Of a DNA stretch of 34,955 nucleotides, positions 14,789 through 23,770 are shown in pieces. The position numbers were made by a program, and so were the translations under genes. The notes under the pieces were generated by a model, which had not been told where the DNA came from, searched no databases, and was given only the letters and a program-made list of their open reading frames with translations. The stretch lies in the NCBI GenBank assembly GCA_020426005.1, contig JAGQQW010000027.1, positions 1-34,955 of the forward strand. Reading direction: 5' to 3'. The stretch is from Planctomycetota bacterium (GTDB taxonomy: Bacteria; Planctomycetota; UBA1135; GCA-002748355). How positions within the stretch are numbered: the first letter of the stretch is position 1; each line of letters starts with the position of its first letter.

Positions 14789-14850
14789 GTCGGGCGCGTC
14801 GCCACGGCGCGTGTCGACGCTCGTGCACCGGACTTTTTGGGGCGTCTGCA

Positions 14851-15888
14851 GTGAGCCACAAGCTTACGATGAGCGGGATGGAGGGCGACATCCTGGAGCC
14901 AAGGTCGGGGGATCAGCGACGTGAGGATCAGCTTTCGAGTGCGAAACGGATCCTCGACGCCGAGGCGACCGCTCTGGCGCGCGTGCGGGATCGCCTCGAC
15001 GCGACCTTCAGCGAAGTCGTTTCGCTGATTCTCGGGTTGTCGGGTCGTGTCGTCGTGACCGGCATGGGCAAGGCCGGCCTCATCGCGCAAAAGGTGTCCG
15101 CGACGCTCGCGAGCACGGGGACGCCGTCGATCTTCCTGCATCCTGCCGAGGCGTTTCATGGGGACCTCGGTCGCGTCGTACCCGGCGATGTGCTTCTCGC
15201 GTTCTCGAAGTCGGGCGAGACCGAAGAGCTCCTCCGACTCGTGCCATGCACTCGAGCGTTCGACATCGGCGTCGTGTCGGTCACCGAATCGCGCGAGTCG
15301 ACACTCGGATCCTTGTCCGATCACGTGCTCGAACTCGGACCGATCGACGAACCGGGACCGCACGGGCTGGCGCCGAGCGCGTCGACGCTCGCGATGCTCG
15401 CGATCGGCGACGCGATCGCATTGGTCGTTCAAGAAGGGCGCTCGTTCGGTCCGGACGATTTCGCGCGCTTCCATCCGGGCGGCTCGCTCGGTCGTAGCCT
15501 CATGCGGGTTTCCGAAGTCATGAGAACCGGTGACTTCGTTCCGATTTCCAGGTCCGGTCGCACGATTCGAGAGACGCTGGTCACGATGACGCAGACTCCG
15601 GGTCGTCCGGGTGCGGCGATCATCGTCGACGAGGCGGGGCGACTCGTCGGCTACTTCACGGATGGGGACCTGCGTCGACATCTCGAGCAGCAGACCGAGA
15701 ATCTCCTCGACTTGCCGATCGACCGTGCCATGACGACTTCTCCGCGCACGTCGTCGCCGGACCGCCTCGCCAGTGAGGCGCTCGCTCTGCTTCGTCGTCT
15801 CGCGGTCGACAACATGCCGATCGTCGATCAGGATGGCCGCGTCGTCGGGCTCTTGGATCTCCAGGACCTCTTGGCACTCAAGTTCTAA
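14851..15888 (+). CDS. kdsD: Arabinose-5-phosphate isomerase
   Basis: Interconverts ribulose 5-phosphate and arabinose 5-phosphate, the first step of KDO synthesis for LPS. 345 residues from GTG; ATG codons at 14869 and 14878 would remove a poorly conserved tail. The SIS domain (about 50-210) has GMGKAGLIAQK (Lys74), HPAEAFHGDLG (His103), AFSKSGETEEL and FHPGGSLGRSL, covering the catalytic Lys, Glu and His positions. Two CBS repeats fill residues about 225-345 (VSEVMRTGDFVP..., then IDRAMTTSPRT...), which is the normal KdsD layout. kdsC follows after three bases. kdsA and kdsB are not in the window. Confidence 0.95.
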   Translation: MSHKLTMSGMEGDILEPRSGDQRREDQLSSAKRILDAEATALARVRDRLDATFSEVVSLILGLSGRVVVTGMGKAGLIAQKVSATLASTGTPSIFLHPAEAFHGDLGRVVPGDVLLAFSKSGETEELLRLVPCTRAFDIGVVSVTESRESTLGSLSDHVLELGPIDEPGPHGLAPSASTLAMLAIGDAIALVVQEGRSFGPDDFARFHPGGSLGRSLMRVSEVMRTGDFVPISRSGRTIRETLVTMTQTPGRPGAAIIVDEAGRLVGYFTDGDLRRHLEQQTENLLDLPIDRAMTTSPRTSSPDRLASEALALLRRLAVDNMPIVDQDGRVVGLLDLQDLLALKF

Positions 15889-15891
15889 TCG

Positions 15892-16470
15892 ATGTACGTC
15901 CCGCAGGAGATCGATCTCGACGCGTTGCCGGAGCACTTTCTTAGTGTTGCTCGGGACATTCGCTTCGTCCTCCTCGACGTCGATGGGATCTTGACGGACG
16001 GGCGCCTGCACTTCGATGCGGATGGGCGTGAGATGAAATCGATCCACGCGCACGACGCGAGCGGCATCGTTCACTGGCAGCGGGCGGGTCACGAAGCCGG
16101 TCTCCTGAGTGGACGTCGATCTCGAGGGATCCAAGAGCGCGCGGACGAACTCGGGATGATCGAAGTGCATCTCGGCAAGCTCGACAAGCTCTCGGTCTAC
16201 GAAGGTCTCCTCGCGCGGCGTGGGCTCGAAGACTCTGCGATGTGCTACTTCGGCGACGACCTGCTCGACATTCCGGTCTTGCGCCGGGTCGCTTTGCCGA
16301 TCACGGTCCCACAAGCCAGGCCCGACGTTCGCAAGGTTTGCCAATACGTGACCCGAGCGCCGGCTGGGCACGGTGCGGTTCGAGAGGTCATCGAGGTTCT
16401 CTTGCGCATCCAAGGGCACTACGACGCGATCCTCGAAAGCGACGGAAGGCCGCCGAAGGAGTTCGCGTGA
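15892..16470 (+). CDS. kdsC: 3-deoxy-D-manno-octulosonate 8-phosphate phosphatase, HAD family
   Basis: 192 residues. Removes phosphate from KDO-8-P. HAD motif I is LLDVDGILTDG with nucleophile Asp29 and acid Asp31. Motif II region is LLSGRRSRGIQERADELG. The conserved Lys lies in HLGKLDKL, and motif IV is YFGDDLLDIPVL (Asp122-Asp123). There is no large cap domain, as expected for the tetrameric C0-type KdsC. The start is three bases after the kdsD stop, and the stop overlaps the next gene as GTGA, so the gene sits in a coupled operon with LPS transport proteins. A few residues are unusual (LLDIP for the common LPDLP). Confidence 0.95.
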   Translation: MYVPQEIDLDALPEHFLSVARDIRFVLLDVDGILTDGRLHFDADGREMKSIHAHDASGIVHWQRAGHEAGLLSGRRSRGIQERADELGMIEVHLGKLDKLSVYEGLLARRGLEDSAMCYFGDDLLDIPVLRRVALPITVPQARPDVRKVCQYVTRAPAGHGAVREVIEVLLRIQGHYDAILESDGRPPKEFA

Positions 16471-19400
16471 TTCGCAGAGTGCTTCTCTTCGCGATCGTGT
16501 TCGCTGCCTTGTTCGGCATGCTGATGCTCGTCTTCGGCAAAGAGGACCTGCTGCACAATGCCGAATCGAAGACTCAGGTGCAGTCCACGGAAACCCGCCG
16601 TATGCCCGCGGGCGCGATTCGCGTCGGCGAGCAAGGATCTGCGGCCGGCATGCCAGCGAGTGGAAGCATCGCGTTCGAGGGCCCCGGTGAGATCTCGCCG
16701 CTGCAGCCGGCGGTCCGGATCGGCGATCGCGTGTGGCAAGCGCCGGAGTTCAAGATCACGTGGAGCGATTCGCAGCCGATCGGTTCCGGTCGCTACCGGC
16801 TACTGAGAACGCAATTCACTTCGTATGCGTCGATCAAGTCCACGACGGTCGCTCCGGCCGTGCGTGCGATCCTCGTGGTCGATGCAGCGTCGATGGAAGT
16901 CGTCTTGGCGCAGAAAGCAGACGGAGAAGTCGAGATCGATTCGCGCCACGACATCCTCCTGCGAGGGGTGATCCTGCGCATTCCGTCCGACGCTCTCGGT
17001 GGAGATCTCGGCGCCGATGTCGTTGTCGAATCGGATCGCATGACTGCGCGTGTCGAAGGCTCGAAGATGGACCTCGAGGCGCCGATCGAAGAGCTCGTCA
17101 CCATTTCGACGCGCGTTTCGTCGACGACGCCGCCCGATGCGGAGCCGCAGATCGACTATCGACTCACTGGCTATGGCCTGACCGCGAAGCTCGACGAGAT
17201 CGAGAAGAGCGATGGTGAGATCGTTTCCGTCGGCGCCTCGGTCGTGCGCCTCGAGAAGGACGTCCAGCTCGTCGGACTCGATCGCGAGCGGAGCGAACCG
17301 GTCTTCACGTTGCATGGGCGTGGTGCGCTCGAGTTGTTGCCGGCAAGACCGGAGCAAATCCGACTCACGATGCGCGATGACGTCCGGCTCGATTCGTTCG
17401 CGCGTACGGCCAGTCGAGGTGATCGGGGTCGAGAAGATCGCGATCCGGTGCAGGCCGGCGGCCAGCGGCTCGTCGCGTGGCTCCGACGCGATGGTGGAGT
17501 CCGCCTCGGGGACGTCTCGTGCAGTGACGTATCGATCTTCGAAGACGCCTACGTGAAGTATGGCCTACAGCGTCTCGAGGCCGATCGATTCGACCTGTCC
17601 CTCGATCCCTGGCATCAACCAGAGCGGCTCGTCGCGACGGGTTCCCCTCGTGTTCACCTCCATGGCTCGAAGGGAGAAGTCCTCGGAGTCCTGGCCGGTG
17701 AGTCGCGCATGTTCTGGGACCGTCCCGGGCTCGTGCTGGACACCGTGACGCGCGCGCTCGGCGTGTCGTTCTCGACGTTCGAACGCGATTTCGTCGGGAT
17801 CGCACCGCTCTTTCCAACGGAGACCTTGCGAGTCGAAGGCCCTGCGAAGTACTTGCCGGCGCAGCGGAACTCCGGGCTCGATGGGCCACTCAGCGGGCCA
17901 CTCAACGGGCCACTCAACGGGCCGCTGGATCTCGCGCGGTGTGATGGTGGTGTCCTGGTTTGTCTGACGCGACACTTCGGTCGTCTCGAGCCGGACCTGA
18001 TCGTAGGTCGTGGCGACGCGCGGTTCGAAGGTCGATTGACGGATGGCGTGCCCTTCACCGCGAAAGGCAATCGTGGGTTCGTCGTCGCCCACGTTCCTGG
18101 AACCGGCGAGGTGCGTGGATCGCTTGGCCCGTTCGATGGTGGTCAAGGGCACGAGTTCACCTTCGAAACGCCCAACGACGTGATTTCCGGTCGTGGCAGT
18201 CTCACGTTCAGGCTTGCTTCCTGGACCTTCGTGGCAAGCACCGGCCGAAAAGGCACGGAGCGAACCGCGGATCTTTCGCGTGGTGAGGTCGTGTTCCGCG
18301 CTGCGCTACGAGAAGAACTGCGCTGGTCGAGCACTCGAGATCGAGGAGGTGCCCTGGTCGCGTCCGGCATCAAATCGCTGCGCCTCGGTCGCGATCAGGA
18401 TGACCTGCTCGAGTGTCGAGCGACCGGACTCCCGATCGTGTTCGAAGTCGAAGGCATCGAAGCATTCGCAGCGGTCGCAGAACGCACTGGTCTTGCGACG
18501 TGGTTGCTGACACGCGGCGACGAGCCTGTGCGTGTGAACGTGCCTTCACGAGCAGGTAGGGCGCCGATGCAGCTCGCTGCGGATCGCGTTCGACTCGCCG
18601 TCGCGCCGGGGTTCGTGCCGGCGGACGAGCCTCGGCCCGAAGCCGCGATCTTTGCCGATGGATCGGTCGTGTTGACGAGTGATGACGAAGTGCGTCAGAC
18701 GCTGTTGCGACTCACGTGTGATCGTCTCGAGCGCGTGCCCGCACCGTTCCGCGGCTTCTTGGTCGGAGCAGCTCGTGAAGCGCTCGGAGACGCTGGGCTC
18801 GTCTTGGCGCCGATGTTGTTCGGCGGCGAGGCGGGGCTCGTGCACGCAGTTGGTTCTGTTCAGCTGCAGACGGAAACGCGCTCCGAGGACGGGCGCAGCG
18901 TTGCGTCCTCGTCGTCCTTCGACGGACATTCGTTGTGGTTCGACGCGAATGGGGACGCGCTCCGGTTCCTACTGGCGGGTGAGACGGCGCACGACTCGGT
19001 GTTTGCGACCCTTCGCGATGCAGGGCGTGGCGACGTCGTGCTCGAAGGACGAGAGATCGCTGCGCGTGATGATGGTCTCGAACTCCGGGCCACGGAACGC
19101 GGGGGCTGTACCGTGCGATTCCTTGGAGACAGTGCTTCCGAGGACACCGCGAACGCGCGACGATTGCGCCTCGATTCGTCCGGCACGATGCGGCTGCAGG
19201 ACACTCGACTGGTCGTTCCTGGTCCGGTCGTGGCTCGCATGGTCGACGCTGACGACGTGCACCGCGATGGCGAGTTCGAAATGCGCGCTGGCGGTGACCT
19301 CGTCGTGCACTTGCGAGAGGGCTACACGGATGCGTCTCGGCGTGGTTCGGATGCCGTGCGGATCGCGTTGCCGCTCGTCGTCGAACGATGCGAGGCTGTC

Positions 19401-19646
19401 GGCGGCGTCGAGCTCGGGTACGGCGGCGTTCACGCGCGAGGTGAAGAACTGCGGTTCACGCCCGACGATGCGTGGGTCGTCTTGCGGCGACGAGACGGCG
19501 GTGTCGCGGTGGACATCGGGGATGCCGTGCGCGTGCATGCCGATCCTCAGCTCGCGTTCAACCTTCGAACGTTCGCGTATCACGGGACGAGGCTTCGCGT
19601 CGAGAATCGTCAGGCTGTTTCGCGCAGCGAGGTCGGTTTTCGCTGA
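16467..19646 (+). CDS. Giant membrane-anchored LptC/LptA-like protein
   Basis: 1059 residues. GTG start overlaps the kdsC stop (GTGA) and has AAGGAG five bases upstream. An N-terminal transmembrane helix (IRRVLLFAIVFAALFGMLMLVF, about 2-23) anchors a long extracytoplasmic part that is almost entirely beta-prone. It contains repeated OstA/LptA-like patterns, for example ADVVVESDRMTA, GLQRLEADRFDLSL followed by VATGSPRVHLHGS, and LRRLRLDSSG-type segments near the C-terminus. A low-complexity GPLSGPLNGPLN stretch sits near residue 475. LptC (about 190 residues) and LptA (about 185) normally form a chain of beta-jellyrolls carrying LPS from inner membrane to LptD. This protein has the right anchor, fold type and neighbours (kdsC, lptD) to do both jobs in one chain. 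The fold call rests on sequence pattern and context, not on a search. Confidence 0.65.
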   Translation: MIRRVLLFAIVFAALFGMLMLVFGKEDLLHNAESKTQVQSTETRRMPAGAIRVGEQGSAAGMPASGSIAFEGPGEISPLQPAVRIGDRVWQAPEFKITWSDSQPIGSGRYRLLRTQFTSYASIKSTTVAPAVRAILVVDAASMEVVLAQKADGEVEIDSRHDILLRGVILRIPSDALGGDLGADVVVESDRMTARVEGSKMDLEAPIEELVTISTRVSSTTPPDAEPQIDYRLTGYGLTAKLDEIEKSDGEIVSVGASVVRLEKDVQLVGLDRERSEPVFTLHGRGALELLPARPEQIRLTMRDDVRLDSFARTASRGDRGREDRDPVQAGGQRLVAWLRRDGGVRLGDVSCSDVSIFEDAYVKYGLQRLEADRFDLSLDPWHQPERLVATGSPRVHLHGSKGEVLGVLAGESRMFWDRPGLVLDTVTRALGVSFSTFERDFVGIAPLFPTETLRVEGPAKYLPAQRNSGLDGPLSGPLNGPLNGPLDLARCDGGVLVCLTRHFGRLEPDLIVGRGDARFEGRLTDGVPFTAKGNRGFVVAHVPGTGEVRGSLGPFDGGQGHEFTFETPNDVISGRGSLTFRLASWTFVASTGRKGTERTADLSRGEVVFRAALREELRWSSTRDRGGALVASGIKSLRLGRDQDDLLECRATGLPIVFEVEGIEAFAAVAERTGLATWLLTRGDEPVRVNVPSRAGRAPMQLAADRVRLAVAPGFVPADEPRPEAAIFADGSVVLTSDDEVRQTLLRLTCDRLERVPAPFRGFLVGAAREALGDAGLVLAPMLFGGEAGLVHAVGSVQLQTETRSEDGRSVASSSSFDGHSLWFDANGDALRFLLAGETAHDSVFATLRDAGRGDVVLEGREIAARDDGLELRATERGGCTVRFLGDSASEDTANARRLRLDSSGTMRLQDTRLVVPGPVVARMVDADDVHRDGEFEMRAGGDLVVHLREGYTDASRRGSDAVRIALPLVVERCEAVGGVELGYGGVHARGEELRFTPDDAWVVLRRRDGGVAVDIGDAVRVHADPQLAFNLRTFAYHGTRLRVENRQAVSRSEVGFR
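17883..17930. repeat. 12-base tandem repeat coding for GPL(S/N) in the LptC/A-like gene
   Basis: Units GGGCCACTCAGC, GGGCCACTCAAC, GGGCCACTCAAC and a diverged GGGCCGCTGGAT lie head to tail. They encode GPLS-GPLN-GPLN-GPLD, an in-frame flexible turn segment in the middle of the protein. Near-identical units indicate recent slippage. Confidence 0.9.
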
Positions 19647-22186
19647 TGAGGTACGGCGTGGGGAGGGGTGGTTGCAACGTTTGCGCGAGCATCGTCTCGA
19701 TGGTCGCGTTCTGCGCGGCGGCTCATGCACAGACAGCTCTCGATGGCTACCGCATCGAAGCCGGTTCCTCGGCGCCGACGGTGGTCGACGGTGACTTCGA
19801 CTATCACGTGTATTCAGGTGGCGTCGAGTTCACGAGTGGCGACCTGCGCGTGCGCGCCGACCGACTCGTGCTCGTCGTCGATCGCGACGAAGAGCGCAAC
19901 TTGATCGAAGTGATCACGGATGATCCGGCACTGCCGCACCGCGAGTCGAAGCCGCCACTCTCGCAGAGCGAGATGCTCGCCAGTAGCTTGCGTCGACGTG
20001 TTCGGGATCGACTCGGTTCTGGGATCGATACGCGCGTTCCTCCCGGTCGTGATCGGTTCGCGCCACTGACTCGCGGGCTGCTCGCCGAGGGCGATGTCGT
20101 CTTCGACAAGGCCGGTGTGCGAGCAGTCCAGTGTTCGAGACTTTGGCTGTCCCTTGCGTCCGATCGCGCCACGATGGAAGACGTCGTCGTCCGACTTCCT
20201 GCGAGATTGGGGATTGCTGGCAGCGGTGTCTCGTTGGTGCTCCGTGCGCCGCGCATCGTCCAGCAAGGGGCAACGATCGTTGCACGCAACGCGTCGCTGA
20301 CGACGTGCGACGCCGGCGAGGCGCACTTCGACATGCGGTCCGAACGCCTCGTGATCACGAAGCGCGAGGGTGACGTCTACGAGGTTCTCGGTCAGGGAAA
20401 CGCGCTGAAGGTCGGAATCCTGCCGTCGCTACCGTTGCCGGACTACCGTTGGTTTTCCGATCAGGACAACTGGATTCCGCTCCAAGGTGTTTCGGCTGGA
20501 TCTTCGAACATTCGAGGTGAGTTCGTCTTCGCTCGCTTCGGCGGTCGGTTCAACGATCTCGGGCAGCACGTCGTCGACTTCTTCGGTGGAGCTTCGCAGC
20601 CGTTTCGCGGCGAGTGGACTCTTCGTACCGGGTACACGCGCAAGCGCGGCATCCCGGTCGAACCGCGACTCTCCTACAGAGTGCCGGAAGTCTTCGATGG
20701 CTGGATTCAAGGGTTCTGGCTCGACGACAAGACGAAGGTCGATCGGTTGTCGGTGCCGACCTACGTCGATGGGTCGCCGATCTTGGATCGGAAGCGTTCC
20801 TTCGTTCGCAGTCGCAATCGTATTTGGATGGGCGAGGGGCGTCGCATCGACGTGGAGGCCTTCGGTGCATCGGACCCCGGTGCCTATGCCGAGTTCGCGC
20901 CGAACCAGCTCAAGACGATGGAAGTGCCCGAGTCGAGCATCGAGTTCCGCGATCGTACGGACAATCGGCTGCTGACTCTGACCGGTCGCATGGACTTGGC
21001 GGGCATCGCGTATGACGACCGTGCGCGCCTGACGGATCGGTTCCGGAGCGAACGGCCGTACCTGCGCGCGTCGCTCTTTTCGCAACCACTCTTCGACATC
21101 GCCGAAGACGTGCCTTTGGTCGTCGACGCGAACATCGGCGCCGGTTTCTTGAAGAATCAGTTCTCCGATCGTTCGACGATCGCACGGAGCGAACGGGCTT
21201 TTCGTGCCGACTTCGATCTCGAAGTTTCGACACCGATGACGCTCGGTGACTTCGCCGTCCGACCATGGTTCGGTGCGCGGGAGACGGCCTACTCCGAACT
21301 CGACGGGAGTTCGCGAGCGGCAGCTCGTACGTCGCTAGCCGCTGGCGTGAATGTGGACACGCGATTGTCGCGCCATTTCGACTATGCGAGCGATGCGTTC
21401 GGCATCGACGGCTTGTGGCACGACGTTCGCCCCAATGTATCGGTGTTCCATCGTTTCGATGTCGACCGTGAACCTGGCGACTACGTTCAGTTCGACGAAG
21501 TCGATGCGCTCGACGAACATGCCGCGATCGACGTCGGAGTCTTCCAGCGTGTGCTCACGCGGCGCAAGGACAGCGAAGGACGCAGCCGGTACGACGACCT
21601 CGTCTGGCTCGACTTGACGCAGCGGTTCCATCCGATCTCGGGGCGCGACAACGATGGACATCATCTCGGCATCTTCGCGTGGGAGTTGATCGTCACTCCC
21701 GGCCGAGGTTGGCTGCCTCTTCCCAATACGCGTGTCTTGTTCGAGGGCGAACGCGATTGGGTTCGTGGAGACTACAAGACTCGCAACATCGGTCTCGCGA
21801 CGACCTTCGAGAATCAGTTGACCGCCGCGGCAGAATGGCGGACGGGGCGCGACGACTCCGGAACCGGTTCGGCGCGCGTGTCCTTCCCCGCATGGGAGCG
21901 TTGGCTCGTCACGGGAGCGATCGTCTACAACTTCGAGCGCACAGGGCTCGACTCGTCCACCGTGCAGCTCGTTCGTCAGGATCACGACTACGACTGGATC
22001 TTCACGATGACGAAGAACGAGCTGACCAACGATTCGAGCTTCACCATCCGCTTCCGCCCGACCTTCGGTGGTTTGATCCGGCGTCCGGGCTACAGCTATC
22101 CGGCTGGATCCCCCGCGTTCGGCGTGACGGAGACGCCGGCGCCGCAGTCGCACGATCTCGCGCCCGTGCGCGACGACGATCAGTGA
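19646..22186 (+). CDS. lptD: LPS-assembly outer-membrane protein LptD (OstA family)
   Basis: 846 residues. The start ATG shares one base with the preceding stop (TGATG). A signal peptide ends about AAAHA/QTALDG. The N-terminal part (about 30-240) has an OstA-like beta-jellyroll, and the join to the barrel carries the LptD-type motif SLTTCDAGEAHFDMRSERL with a Cys, then LPSLPLPDYRWF. The remaining 550 residues alternate hydrophobic and polar residues with many aromatic ends, as in a large outer-membrane barrel. LptD inserts LPS into the outer leaflet. Disulfide-forming Cys pairs of the enterobacterial protein are not conserved: only one such Cys follows the N-domain. An LptE partner is not recognised nearby. 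The tail after the barrel is short and acidic. Confidence 0.82.
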   Translation: MRYGVGRGGCNVCASIVSMVAFCAAAHAQTALDGYRIEAGSSAPTVVDGDFDYHVYSGGVEFTSGDLRVRADRLVLVVDRDEERNLIEVITDDPALPHRESKPPLSQSEMLASSLRRRVRDRLGSGIDTRVPPGRDRFAPLTRGLLAEGDVVFDKAGVRAVQCSRLWLSLASDRATMEDVVVRLPARLGIAGSGVSLVLRAPRIVQQGATIVARNASLTTCDAGEAHFDMRSERLVITKREGDVYEVLGQGNALKVGILPSLPLPDYRWFSDQDNWIPLQGVSAGSSNIRGEFVFARFGGRFNDLGQHVVDFFGGASQPFRGEWTLRTGYTRKRGIPVEPRLSYRVPEVFDGWIQGFWLDDKTKVDRLSVPTYVDGSPILDRKRSFVRSRNRIWMGEGRRIDVEAFGASDPGAYAEFAPNQLKTMEVPESSIEFRDRTDNRLLTLTGRMDLAGIAYDDRARLTDRFRSERPYLRASLFSQPLFDIAEDVPLVVDANIGAGFLKNQFSDRSTIARSERAFRADFDLEVSTPMTLGDFAVRPWFGARETAYSELDGSSRAAARTSLAAGVNVDTRLSRHFDYASDAFGIDGLWHDVRPNVSVFHRFDVDREPGDYVQFDEVDALDEHAAIDVGVFQRVLTRRKDSEGRSRYDDLVWLDLTQRFHPISGRDNDGHHLGIFAWELIVTPGRGWLPLPNTRVLFEGERDWVRGDYKTRNIGLATTFENQLTAAAEWRTGRDDSGTGSARVSFPAWERWLVTGAIVYNFERTGLDSSTVQLVRQDHDYDWIFTMTKNELTNDSSFTIRFRPTFGGLIRRPGYSYPAGSPAFGVTETPAPQSHDLAPVRDDDQ

Positions 22187-22218
22187 TCCCCTGAATCTGT
22201 CCAGGGCCGATCTCCGGA

Positions 22219-22247
22219 TTGACATCGTTCGACCGAGTGCCGCAAAT
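22219..22247 (+). promoter_or_regulatory. Candidate housekeeping promoter of glpK
   Basis: A perfect -35 TTGACA (22219-22224) is followed after 17 bases by GCAAAT (22242-22247), a weak -10. Transcription would start about where the glpK ATG lies (22254), implying a leaderless or nearly leaderless message; no ribosome-binding site is visible before that ATG. Confidence 0.4.
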
Positions 22248-22253
22248 GACTGG

Positions 22254-23738
22254 ATGCCGTACTTGTTGGCGATCGATCAGGGCACGACCGGAACTCGCGT
22301 CTTCATCTTCGATGAGTCCCTGCGGGTCGTCGGTTCGGGCTATCGCGAGTTTGCGCAGCATTTTCCACATCCCGGTCAGGTCGAGCACGATGCGAACGAG
22401 ATTCGGCGGTCGTTCTACGACTCGATGACCGAGGCACTTGATCGCGCGCGTGGCACGTCGGGATTCGATGTCCACCGAATCGACGGAATCGGCATCACGA
22501 ATCAACGCGAGACTGTCGTGCTGTGGGACCGCGAACGCGGAGAGTCGCTCGAGCGAGCGATCGTGTGGCAAGACCGGAGAACCAGTCCGCAGTGCGCCGA
22601 ACTCCACGAGCGTGGCGTTGCGACGCGCGTGCGCGAACTGACAGGGCTTCCGATCGATCCGTACTTCTCGGCGACCAAGATCGCGTGGTTGCTCGACGAA
22701 CGAGGCCATCGAGAACGCGCTGAACAAGGGCATCTCATGGCGCTCACGATCGACGCGTTCTTGGTTCGGGAGCTGACCGGCGGCGAAGTCTTCGCGACGG
22801 ATGCGACGAACGCTTCGCGCACGATGCTCATGGATTTGCGAACGGAAAACTGGTCGGACGAACTCTGCGATCTCTTCCGAGTGCCGCGATCGATGTTGCC
22901 GCGCATCGTCTCTTCATCGGAGATCGTGGGCACGACCAAAGACGTGGAGGGTCTGCCGGACGGGATCCCGATCGCCGGGATCGCAGGCGATCAGCATGCC
23001 GCGCTCTTCGGCCAAGCGTGTTTCACGCCCGGGGATGCGAAGTGCACGTTCGGGACCGGGGCGTTTCTGCTGATGAACACCGCGGACCGAATCGTGCGAT
23101 CCGAGCATGGCCTGATCACGACGCTCGCGTGGAAGCTGCCGAACTCCACGACGTATGCACTCGAGGGAAGCGCGTTCATCGCCGGCGCAGCGATCGGCTG
23201 GCTCCGCGATGGGCTCGGCATCATCGATTCTGTCTCCGAGGTCGATGAACTCGCGGCCACGGTCGAGGACTCTGGCGGTGTTTGGTTCGTGCCCGCGTTC
23301 GCGGGGCTCGGTGCGCCGCACTGGCGTCCGGATGCTCGCGGGATCATCACCGGGCTGACACGCGGTTCGACGAAAGCGCACATCGCCCGTGCGGTGCTCG
23401 AAGGGATCGCGCTCCAAAACGTCGACATCCTGCGCGCCATGGAACGGGATTCGGGCTACGAACTTCGCGAGGTCAAGGTCGATGGTGGGGCCGCGGCGAG
23501 TGACCTGATGATGCAGTTCTCGAGTGACGTGCTCGGTGCGGACATCGTGCGGCCCGCGATGCTCGAGTCGACCGTCGTCGGGGCTGCGTGCCTCGCGGGT
23601 CTTGCCATCGGCGTCTTCGCGGACATGGAGGCGCTTCGGAAGCAGTGGGTCGAAGCCGGGCGATTCCGCCCTGGCATGGAGCCGTCGCGGGTCGAAGAGC
23701 ACCTGCGACGATGGGAAGCGGCGGTCGCGAGAGCCTGA
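22254..23738 (+). CDS. glpK: Glycerol kinase
   Basis: Phosphorylates glycerol to sn-glycerol 3-phosphate with ATP, for catabolism and phospholipid synthesis. 494 residues, the normal FGGY-family size. The N-terminal ATP-binding motif is LLAIDQGTTGTR (Asp8), the glycerol site includes NQRETVVLWD and AIVWQDRRT, and the catalytic base is Asp246 in IAGDQHAALFGQ. The second ATP lobe shows FGTGAFLLMNT and EGSAFIAGAAIGWLRDG. FAGLGAPHW and VDGGAAASDLMMQF complete the family signature. No glpF or glpD is adjacent, so it stands alone here. The secreted beta-helix gene follows after 32 bases. Confidence 0.96.
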   Translation: MPYLLAIDQGTTGTRVFIFDESLRVVGSGYREFAQHFPHPGQVEHDANEIRRSFYDSMTEALDRARGTSGFDVHRIDGIGITNQRETVVLWDRERGESLERAIVWQDRRTSPQCAELHERGVATRVRELTGLPIDPYFSATKIAWLLDERGHRERAEQGHLMALTIDAFLVRELTGGEVFATDATNASRTMLMDLRTENWSDELCDLFRVPRSMLPRIVSSSEIVGTTKDVEGLPDGIPIAGIAGDQHAALFGQACFTPGDAKCTFGTGAFLLMNTADRIVRSEHGLITTLAWKLPNSTTYALEGSAFIAGAAIGWLRDGLGIIDSVSEVDELAATVEDSGGVWFVPAFAGLGAPHWRPDARGIITGLTRGSTKAHIARAVLEGIALQNVDILRAMERDSGYELREVKVDGGAAASDLMMQFSSDVLGADIVRPAMLESTVVGAACLAGLAIGVFADMEALRKQWVEAGRFRPGMEPSRVEEHLRRWEAAVARA

Positions 23739-23770
23739 GCGTCCCTGCGCTATCCTGGAGGTCTGGACCG

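Noticed and set aside
14563..16419. 618-residue minus-strand open frame over icd end, kdsD and kdsC
   Set aside because: Antisense of genes with intact catalytic motifs; composition is that of a high-GC shadow frame.
22189..22206. CCCTG-N8-CAGGG hairpin after lptD as a terminator
   Set aside because: Only five pairs, an eight-base loop and no U-tract.
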